A stretch of DNA of 64,000 bases from Beijerinckiaceae bacterium (GTDB lineage: Bacteria > Pseudomonadota > Alphaproteobacteria > Rhizobiales > Beijerinckiaceae): the NCBI GenBank assembly GCA_947454485.1, contig CANGJJ010000002.1, forward strand, positions 186,001 to 250,000, in the 5' to 3' direction. The translations under genes were made by a program, and so were the position numbers. Shown piece by piece: positions 57,972-64,000 of this stretch (positions are counted from its first letter, which is position 1; each line of letters begins with the position of its first letter). The notes beneath the pieces were generated by a model that ran no database searches, was not told the DNA's origin, and was given only the letters and a program-made list of their open reading frames with translations.

Positions 57972-58045
57972 GCACCGGCAAACCGATCACCTTTCATGTG
58001 AGGACTGGAAAGCCACGCCCGGCGTGTTAGCTTCTCTTCTCTGGC

Positions 58046-60595
58046 ATGAAGGGTGACGCAGGAGCTATGCAGCTTCGCCGCAAGATCGACACGCAAGTTC
58101 ATCTCGACCGGCTCGCCACCCGCGCCGGATGGGCGATCCTGTGGGAGCGCCTCTGGCCGCCGCTCGCCTCCTTGCTGACGCTCTGTGGCGGCTTTCTCGT
58201 TGTCTCTTTCTTGGGCCTCTGGCTCGAAGCGCCGCGCTGGGGCCGCATTGCGGGCCTTTGCCTCTTTGCACTGGCGGGCGCTGGCCTGTTGCTACCGCTC
58301 TTGCGTCTGCGCTGGCCAAGCCGCCACGAACAGCTCGCGCGGCTTGATCGCGATTCAGGCCTGCCCCATCGCCCCGCTACAGCCCTCACCGACACACTCG
58401 CCAATGCGGGCGATGATGCAGGTACGCAGGCACTCTGGGCTCTCCATCGCAAGCGCATGGAAAGCGCAGCAGCGCTATTGCATGTCGAGACGCCCTCGCC
58501 CCGTCTGGTCGATCGTGACCGCTATGCGTTGCGCGCCTTTGCCCTTGTGAGTGTCGTGGCTGCAGGCTTTATCGCGGGGCCGGAAAAATATGCGCGCGTT
58601 CTCGCCGCTTTTGATTGGCGTACGCAAGGCGCTTTATCGCAAGGCTATCGCCTCGATGCATGGGTTGATCCGCCCGCCTATACAGGCAAGCCGCCCATTG
58701 TGTTAAATCTGCGCGATCAGACCGCCGCGCGCAACATCTCAGCGCCGATCAATTCGATCATCATCATCCGCGCCTCCGATGCCTCCAATGTCCGTGTTGA
58801 GGTTCAAGGCGCGCTCGATGTCGCCAAGAGCGAAGCCAAAGCGCAGACCGGTGATGCTGATCAGCGCTGGAATTTGAAGGGCGATGGCAAATTGGTGTTG
58901 AAGCGTTTTGGATCAACGCTCGCCAGTTTTGATCTCTCCGCTATTCCTGATCGTCCACCCACGATCACTCATAAAGGCGAAGCGCAGATCAATGCGCGCG
59001 GCTCTCTGACGCTCGGCTATCTCATCGATGATGATTATGGCGTGACGCAAGCACAAGCGCAGTTCTCCAAACCCATCATAGCAGGGCGCGCTTTCAACGG
59101 GCGCTCGCTCGTGGAACCGCCCAAAATGCCGCTGGCTTTGCCCTCAGGCGCAGGCGGCATTGGGGAGGCAGAAACCACCGCAGACCTGTCTGAGCATCCT
59201 TGGGCGGGTGCGCGCGCGAGTGTGCAATTGCTGGCGCGTGACGAGGCTGGCAATGAAGGTTTGAGCGAGAGCAAAGAGATCACGCTGCCGCAGCGACCTT
59301 TCGTCAAGCCCATGGCCCGCGCTTTGGTGGAACAGCGTCGCAATCTCGTTCTGGCACCTGATACGCGCCAGCGTGTGCAAGCTGCCATTCGCGCTTTGAT
59401 GATTGCGCCCGAAGACTTCTCTGTCTCAGCCAGTATCTATCTTGGCCTGAAGAGCATCGACTATCGCCTGCGCCGTGCGCGCAGCGATGCGGATCTTCTG
59501 AGCATTGCTGACTTCATGTGGGAGATGGCGCTACGAATTGAAGATGGCGGCCTGTCCGAGGCAGAACGAGAGCTGCGCGCCGCTCAGCAAGACTTGCGCG
59601 ATGCGCTCAATCGCGGTGCGCCAGACGATGAGATCAAGCGTCTGATGGATCAGATGCGTCAAGCGCTCAACAAATTTCTCAATGAGATGATGCAACAGGC
59701 CGAGCGCAATCCTGAGCAGGGTGATCGCCAGCAGCAAGATCCCAATGCGCGCACCATCACGCCGCGCGATCTGCAATCCATGCTCGACAAATTGGAAGAG
59801 GCAATGCGCAACGGCCAGATGGCGGATGCGCAGCGCATGATGGAACAGCTGCAACGCCTCTTGGAAAATTTGCAGAACGCACAACGCCAGCGCGGTCAGC
59901 CCAACCAGATGTCGCGCGATATGAATCAAGCGCTCGACGAACTCGACCAAATGACCCGCGACCAGCAGGAGTTGCGCGACAATACATTCCGCAATGAGAA
60001 CCGCCGCGCACAACGCGGCCAGCGGCAACAGGGTGAGCCTCAACAGGGCGAAGGCGAAGACGGCGAGGATCAGGCTCAGTCTGGCGAGGGTCAGGGCCAG
60101 AGCCTGCAACAGCGTCAGGAGGCCCTGCGCCGCCAGCTCGAAGAGTTGCAGCGCCGCATGAAGGGTCGCGGCATGCAGGGCGAACAGGGCCTCAGCGAGG
60201 CCGAACAGGCCATGCGCGAGGCTGAGGGCGAGCTTGGCAAGGGGGAGCAAGGCCGGGGCAAAGCGGTGGACGCACAGGGCCGCGCCTTGGAGGGCCTGCG
60301 CAAGGGCGCCCAGTCGCTTGCCCAGCAGATGCAACAGGGCGAGCCGGGTGACGAACCGGGCCCCGGCGAAGGGCCCAATGGCCAGATGCAGCAGGGCCGG
60401 CGTGGCAATCCCGATCCTTTGGGCCGCGAGTCCCACGACCGCCGCGACAATTCGCGCTCGACCTATGATCCCCAGGGCGTCCCGCCCGCCCAGCGCGCCC
60501 AGCAGGTGCTGGAAGAGCTGCGCCGCCGCCTCAGCGACCCCAGTCGCCCGCGCGAGGAGCTTGAGTATCTGGAGCGCCTGCTGAAGCGTTATTGA
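58046..60595 (+). CDS. TIGR02302 family membrane protein
   Basis: An 849-residue protein of a family known mainly from Hyphomicrobiales and without assigned function. Two membrane helices lie about residues 30-80 (LLTLCGGFLVVSFLGLW and LCLFALAGAGLLLPLL) and a third about 165-182. A periplasmic part (about 185-450) looks beta-rich. Then comes a long helical, low-complexity tail (about 500-849) very rich in Gln, Arg, Glu and Gly, with repeats of the QMQ, QQGE and RGQ kind. It follows lysA, as in relatives. AGGAG lies too close to the ATG at 58067 (codon 8) and far from 58046, so the start is not settled. Confidence 0.85.
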   Translation: MKGDAGAMQLRRKIDTQVHLDRLATRAGWAILWERLWPPLASLLTLCGGFLVVSFLGLWLEAPRWGRIAGLCLFALAGAGLLLPLLRLRWPSRHEQLARLDRDSGLPHRPATALTDTLANAGDDAGTQALWALHRKRMESAAALLHVETPSPRLVDRDRYALRAFALVSVVAAGFIAGPEKYARVLAAFDWRTQGALSQGYRLDAWVDPPAYTGKPPIVLNLRDQTAARNISAPINSIIIIRASDASNVRVEVQGALDVAKSEAKAQTGDADQRWNLKGDGKLVLKRFGSTLASFDLSAIPDRPPTITHKGEAQINARGSLTLGYLIDDDYGVTQAQAQFSKPIIAGRAFNGRSLVEPPKMPLALPSGAGGIGEAETTADLSEHPWAGARASVQLLARDEAGNEGLSESKEITLPQRPFVKPMARALVEQRRNLVLAPDTRQRVQAAIRALMIAPEDFSVSASIYLGLKSIDYRLRRARSDADLLSIADFMWEMALRIEDGGLSEAERELRAAQQDLRDALNRGAPDDEIKRLMDQMRQALNKFLNEMMQQAERNPEQGDRQQQDPNARTITPRDLQSMLDKLEEAMRNGQMADAQRMMEQLQRLLENLQNAQRQRGQPNQMSRDMNQALDELDQMTRDQQELRDNTFRNENRRAQRGQRQQGEPQQGEGEDGEDQAQSGEGQGQSLQQRQEALRRQLEELQRRMKGRGMQGEQGLSEAEQAMREAEGELGKGEQGRGKAVDAQGRALEGLRKGAQSLAQQMQQGEPGDEPGPGEGPNGQMQQGRRGNPDPLGRESHDRRDNSRSTYDPQGVPPAQRAQQVLEELRRRLSDPSRPREELEYLERLLKRY

Positions 60596-60682
60596 GGGCC
60601 ACACACAGCGCGCTTGCCCAGATGATCGGGCCAGACTAGTTGGACAGCACATCCGGCAGTCTCGCCGGCGCGTAATGGTGTC

Positions 60683-60862
60683 ATGTCCAATTACATTGTC
60701 CTTGTGGCCGTCCTCGCAGTGGCGATTGTCCTGCTGCTCGGCCTTTTCAATATGCTGCGCGGTGGCAGTCCCAATCTCAGCCAGAAGCTCATGCGCTGGC
60801 GTGTCGGACTGCAATTCGTTGCCATTGTCATCATCATGGCCGTGCTCTGGTTTCGCGGTTAG
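60683..60862 (+). CDS. HIG1-domain twin-transmembrane protein, 59 aa
   Basis: A 59-residue protein with two membrane helices (about 4-24 and 42-57) linked by the loop NMLRGGSPNLSQKLMRWRVGLQ. The segment QKLMRWRVGLQFVAI fits the HIG1 motif, a small domain linked with respiratory supercomplexes and cytochrome oxidase in mitochondria and some alphaproteobacteria. The gene ends 12 bases before the cobalamin adenosyltransferase start, and the same pair is common in the group. Confidence 0.88.
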   Translation: MSNYIVLVAVLAVAIVLLLGLFNMLRGGSPNLSQKLMRWRVGLQFVAIVIIMAVLWFRG

Positions 60863-60874
60863 GGAGAAACACAG

Positions 60875-61453
60875 ATGGTCGTCCTCAATCGCATCTATAC
60901 CCGCACCGGTGACAGGGGTGAGACCTCTTTGGGGACCGGCGAGCGCCGCCTGAAGAGCGATCTGCGGGTGGAATCCTATGGCACGGTCGATGAGGCCAAT
61001 GCGGCCATCGGCATTGCGCGGCTCGATACGGGCGATGATCCGGCCTTCGATGCCATGCTGATGCGCATCCAGAACGATCTGTTCGATCTGGGCGCAGATC
61101 TGTGCACCCCCGACACGGGCGAAAAGCTGGACTATGAGCCGCTGCGGATCATTTCCTCTCAGGTCGAGCGGCTGGAGACGGAAATCGACGAGCTGAATGG
61201 CAATCTGCAGCCCCTGCGCTCCTTCGTTCTGCCCGCAGGCACGCGTGCGGCCGCTGGCCTGCATTTGGCCCGCACGGTCTCGCGCCGGGCTGAGCGACTG
61301 ATGGTCGCGCTGGCCCATACAGAGGGCGAGCAGGTGGGCGAGCCGGCCCTCCACTATATCAACCGCTTGTCGGACTTTCTCTTCGTTGCCGCCCGCTATG
61401 CCAATCTGAAGGCTGGTGGCGATGTACTCTGGACCCCCGGCAAGAACCGGTGA
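60875..61453 (+). CDS. ATP:cob(I)alamin adenosyltransferase, PduO type
   Basis: A 192-residue helical-bundle enzyme that adds the adenosyl group to cob(I)alamin. It shows the ATP-binding N-terminus RIYTRTGDRGETSLGTGERR, then VESYGTVDEANAAIG, FVLPAGTRAAAGLHLARTVSRRAER and the C-terminal NRLSDFLFVAARYAN. AGGGAG precedes the ATG. Coenzyme B12 from it could serve methylmalonyl-CoA mutase or other enzymes encoded elsewhere. Confidence 0.95.
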   Translation: MVVLNRIYTRTGDRGETSLGTGERRLKSDLRVESYGTVDEANAAIGIARLDTGDDPAFDAMLMRIQNDLFDLGADLCTPDTGEKLDYEPLRIISSQVERLETEIDELNGNLQPLRSFVLPAGTRAAAGLHLARTVSRRAERLMVALAHTEGEQVGEPALHYINRLSDFLFVAARYANLKAGGDVLWTPGKNR

Positions 61454-61543
61454 TCCTGCCCGTCTGACCGGCATGGGGCTGCGTTGACTCGCGCCCATGC
61501 CGCCTTTACCAACCGAGCCCTTACCCCCGAAGGAGCCCTGCGG

Positions 61544-62293
61544 ATGAAGATTCTCGTCCCCGTGAAGAGGGTCGTCGACTATAACGTGAAAATCCGCGTC
61601 AAAGCGGATGGCACGGGCGTCGAGCTCGCGAATGTAAAGATGTCGATGAACCCCTTCGACGAAATCGCCGTCGAAGAAGCCTTGCGCCTGAAAGAGGCTG
61701 GCAAGGCGAGCGAGATCATCATCGTCTCCGTCGGACCGGCGCAAGCCTCCGAAACCATTCGCACCGGCCTTGCCATGGGCGCTGATCGCGGCGTTCTGGT
61801 GAAGACCGATGATGTCGTTGAGCCACTCGCCGTTGCCAAGATCCTCAAGGGCGTCGCGCTTGCCGAAGAGGTCGGCCTCGTCATCATGGGCAAACAGGCC
61901 ATTGACGATGATTGCAACCAGACGGGCCAGATGCTCTCGGCCTTGCTGGGCTGGGGTCAAGGCACTTTCGCCTCCAAGGTTGAGCTTGGTGAGGGCAGCG
62001 TTGATGTGACCCGCGAAGTCGATGGCGGCTTGCAGACAGTGACGCTGAAACTCCCCGCCGTTGTGACGACCGATCTGCGTCTCAACGAGCCGCGCTATGC
62101 CTCGCTCCCCAACATCATGAAGGCAAAGAAGAAGCCGATTGATGAAAAGAGCCCGGCTGATTTTTCCGTCGACACCACCGCACGTCTGACAGTTCTCAAG
62201 ACCAGCGAGCCGCCCACACGCGGCGGCGGTGTGAAAGTGGCCTCGGTTGAAGAGCTTGTCAGCAAGCTCAAGAACGAAGCAGGAGTTCTGTAA
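61544..62293 (+). CDS. etfB: Electron transfer flavoprotein subunit beta
   Basis: The 249-residue AMP-binding subunit. It begins [19 protein letters not shown] and includes [52 protein letters not shown] and [22 protein letters not shown], the ETF-beta signature used for partner recognition. AAGGAG lies eight bases before ATG 61544. With EtfA it takes electrons from acyl-CoA dehydrogenases and passes them to ETF:quinone oxidoreductase. Its stop overlaps the etfA start by one base. Confidence 0.96.
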   Translation: MKILVPVKRVVDYNVKIRVKADGTGVELANVKMSMNPFDEIAVEEALRLKEAGKASEIIIVSVGPAQASETIRTGLAMGADRGVLVKTDDVVEPLAVAKILKGVALAEEVGLVIMGKQAIDDDCNQTGQMLSALLGWGQGTFASKVELGEGSVDVTREVDGGLQTVTLKLPAVVTTDLRLNEPRYASLPNIMKAKKKPIDEKSPADFSVDTTARLTVLKTSEPPTRGGGVKVASVEELVSKLKNEAGVL

Positions 62294-63237
62294 TGTCCGT
62301 TCTCCTGATTGCAGATGTGAACAAGGGAAAGCTTGGCGATGCGCTCGCGCGCGCTGTCACAGCGGCCAGCCAAATCGGCTCACCCGTTCATGTGCTGGTG
62401 GCAGCGCAAGGCGCACAAGAGGCTGCAGCAGAAGCTGCCAAGCTCGCTGGCGTCGAAAAAGTTTTGCTCGCTGATGACGCAGCCTATGCGCATCAACTGG
62501 CTGAGCCCATGGCCGCGCTCATCTCGGGCCTTGCCAAAAATTACAGCGCTGTTGTCTCCACCGCGACAACCACCGCCAAAAATATCATGCCGCGCGTCGC
62601 TGCTCTGCTCGATGTGATGCAAGTGTCCGAAATCATCAAAGTCGTGGCACCCGATACATTCGAACGTCCGATCTATGCTGGCAATGCGATCCAGACTGTG
62701 CAGTCGAGCGATGCCATCAAGGTCATCACCGTGCGCACCACAGCCTTTGCACCTGCGCCTGCCACCGGCTCTGCGAGCATCGAGACAGTCACGGCTGTGT
62801 TTGATCCTGCTGTGTCGCAGTTCAAGGGCGAGGCTCTGGCCAAGAGCGACCGTCCTGAACTGACGGCCGCGCGCATCATCATCTCTGGTGGCCGCGCCAT
62901 GCAGAATGCTGAGAACTTCACCACCTTGATCGAGCCTGTCGCCGACAAGCTGGGCGCGGCCATGGGCGCGTCTCGCGCAGCGGTGGATGCGGGCTATGCA
63001 CCCAATGACTGGCAGGTCGGCCAGACCGGCAAAGTCGTCGCACCTGAGCTTTATATTGCGGTTGGCATTTCAGGTGCCATCCAGCATCTGGCTGGCATGA
63101 AGGACTCCAAGGTCATCGTGGCCATCAACAAGGACGAAGAGGCCCCCATCTTCCAGGTGGCCGATTACGGTCTTGTGGGTGATCTGTTCAAGGCACTGCC
63201 GGAGCTCGCTGCCGAATTGGGCAAACTGGGTAAGTAA
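62293..63237 (+). CDS. etfA: Electron transfer flavoprotein subunit alpha
   Basis: The 314-residue FAD-binding subunit. The FAD domain carries [44 protein letters not shown] in parts, with [28 protein letters not shown] the ETF-alpha signature (seen as [19 protein letters not shown]). AGGAG precedes the overlapping ATG. The hydroxyacyl-CoA dehydrogenase gene follows 64 bases later. Confidence 0.96.
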   Translation: MSVLLIADVNKGKLGDALARAVTAASQIGSPVHVLVAAQGAQEAAAEAAKLAGVEKVLLADDAAYAHQLAEPMAALISGLAKNYSAVVSTATTTAKNIMPRVAALLDVMQVSEIIKVVAPDTFERPIYAGNAIQTVQSSDAIKVITVRTTAFAPAPATGSASIETVTAVFDPAVSQFKGEALAKSDRPELTAARIIISGGRAMQNAENFTTLIEPVADKLGAAMGASRAAVDAGYAPNDWQVGQTGKVVAPELYIAVGISGAIQHLAGMKDSKVIVAINKDEEAPIFQVADYGLVGDLFKALPELAAELGKLGK

Positions 63238-63301
63238 TGGCACTGGACGCTCGCGCCTGATCGCCTATGATCGCCGGCGAATTCCTAGGAGTGGAGCGGA
63301 C

Positions 63302-64000
63302 ATGGCCATCGAAATCCGTAAAGTCGGCATTATTGGCGCCGGACAGATGGGCAACGGCATTGCCCAGGTATGCATTCTGGCCGGGGTCGAAGTGCTGCTG
63401 AACGATATCGCTGAAGACCGGATCAATGCCGGTCTTGCGACCATCGACGGAGCCATGGCCCGCGACGTGTCCAAGGGCCTGCTGGACGATGCCGCCCGCA
63501 AGAGCGCCATGACGCTCATCAAGCCCGCCCCGACCTATGAGGATATGGCTGACTGCGATCTGGTGATCGAAGCTGCCTCCGAGAATGAAGAGATCAAGCG
63601 CAAGATCTTCGCCAAGCTCGCGCCCTTGATGAAGCCCCATACGATGATCGGGAGCAATACATCCTCGATCTCGATCACGCGTCTGGCCTCCGTCACCGAC
63701 CGTCCCGAGCGCTTCATCGGCATTCATTTCATGAATCCGGTTCCGCGCATGCAGCTCGTCGAATTGATTCGTGGCATTGCGACAGAGGATGAGACTTTCG
63801 AGGCCGCCAAGCGCTTCGTTGCCAAGCTTGGCAAGACCTCAACCGTCTCGGAAGATTTCCCCGCCTTCATCGTCAACCGCATTCTGCTGCCGATGATCAA
63901 TGAAGCGATCTATACGCTCTATGAGGGTGTGGGCTCGGTTGAGGCCATCGACACAGCGATGCGTCTGGGTGCCAACCATCCGATGGGGCCGCTGCAGCTC
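63302..64000 (+). CDS. 3-hydroxybutyryl-CoA dehydrogenase (partial, 5' part)
   Basis: The first 233 residues of a 3-hydroxyacyl-CoA dehydrogenase; the frame runs off the window end. The NAD-binding start is KVGIIGAGQMGNGIAQVC, followed by DLVIEAASENEEIKRKIF, SNTSSISITRLASVTDRPERFIGIHFMNP (in parts) with the catalytic His in GIHFMNPVP, and DFPAFIVNRILLPMINEA. It probably acts on acetoacetyl-CoA or 3-hydroxybutyryl-CoA. Its place after etfBA is usual and links it to scoAB function. The full protein should be about 290 residues. Confidence 0.95.
   Translation, partial: MAIEIRKVGIIGAGQMGNGIAQVCILAGVEVLLNDIAEDRINAGLATIDGAMARDVSKGLLDDAARKSAMTLIKPAPTYEDMADCDLVIEAASENEEIKRKIFAKLAPLMKPHTMIGSNTSSISITRLASVTDRPERFIGIHFMNPVPRMQLVELIRGIATEDETFEAAKRFVAKLGKTSTVSEDFPAFIVNRILLPMINEAIYTLYEGVGSVEAIDTAMRLGANHPMGPLQL

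Noticed and set aside
59531-61960. An 809-codon open frame on the minus strand
   Set aside because: It lies opposite the TIGR02302, HIG1, adenosyltransferase and etfB genes, which all have clear family motifs. Its translation is Leu/Ala/His-rich with no domain and arises from the codon bias of the real genes.

Overview
The window is chromosomal DNA of a GC-rich alphaproteobacterium, most likely of the order Hyphomicrobiales (Rhizobiales). The evidence is the block mdh-sucC-sucD-sucA-sucB-lpd, the order sdhC-sdhD-sdhA-sdhB, the purC-purS-purQ-purL-(66 aa)-bolA-grxD string, an NdvA-type glucan exporter, a TIGR02302 protein beside lysA, and an F1-ATPase zeta-inhibitor (DUF1476) gene beside purC. 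I saw no phage, insertion sequence, CRISPR array or rRNA. One tRNA, tRNA-Ala(CGC), is present.

Layout. 1-7 kb: the 3' end of secA, an exported beta-carbonic anhydrase, an outer-membrane barrel protein, an orphan Bug-type solute-binding protein, two small secreted proteins, a lipoprotein L,D-transpeptidase and accA. 7-13 kb: xerD with a tiny overlapping membrane-protein gene, a natural AroK-AroB fusion, a CNNM/CorC-type protein and an NdvA-like ABC exporter. 13-22 kb: succinyl-CoA:3-ketoacid CoA-transferase, a heavy-metal-type RND efflux system and an OprB-type porin. 22-27 kb: an AraC regulator followed by a tight operon of a PEP-mutase/isocitrate-lyase-family lyase, a Bug binding protein and a divergent LeuC/LeuD-like hydro-lyase. 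27-29 kb: a 46 aa membrane protein, then a two-gene unit of an exported barrel-like protein and a small subtilisin-like protease, lying against the 3' end of tRNA-Ala. 29-38 kb: yggT, yggU, sodC, an esterase, the grxD-bolA-pur string, the zeta inhibitor and xerC. 38-48 kb: an exported hydrolase and the 2-oxoglutarate dehydrogenase/succinyl-CoA synthetase/malate dehydrogenase block. 48-58 kb: zapE-tetR, a GNAT enzyme, succinate dehydrogenase, tlpA, argH-lptM-lysA. 58-64 kb: a large TIGR02302 membrane protein, a HIG1-domain protein, a cobalamin adenosyltransferase, etfBA and the 5' part of a 3-hydroxyacyl-CoA dehydrogenase gene.

Most of the window is core metabolism. sdhCDAB, sucCDAB-lpd and mdh together encode a contiguous part of the TCA cycle. 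scoAB, etfBA and the hydroxyacyl-CoA dehydrogenase point to ketone-body, polyhydroxybutyrate and fatty-acid turnover. The accessory parts that deserve attention are the lyase/LeuCD-like operon at 22.0-27.1 kb, which looks like an undescribed uptake and breakdown route for a branched hydroxy-dicarboxylic acid, and the barrel-protein/subtilisin pair at 27.4-29.0 kb, which has a structured leader and an AT-richer upstream region. Smaller points are the AroKB fusion, a perfect 33 bp palindrome between tetR and mdh, and an inverted repeat that could mask the ribosome binding site of the outer-membrane barrel gene. Several starts are non-ATG and were chosen from Shine-Dalgarno spacing and family alignment from memory. 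No database search or folding program was run.
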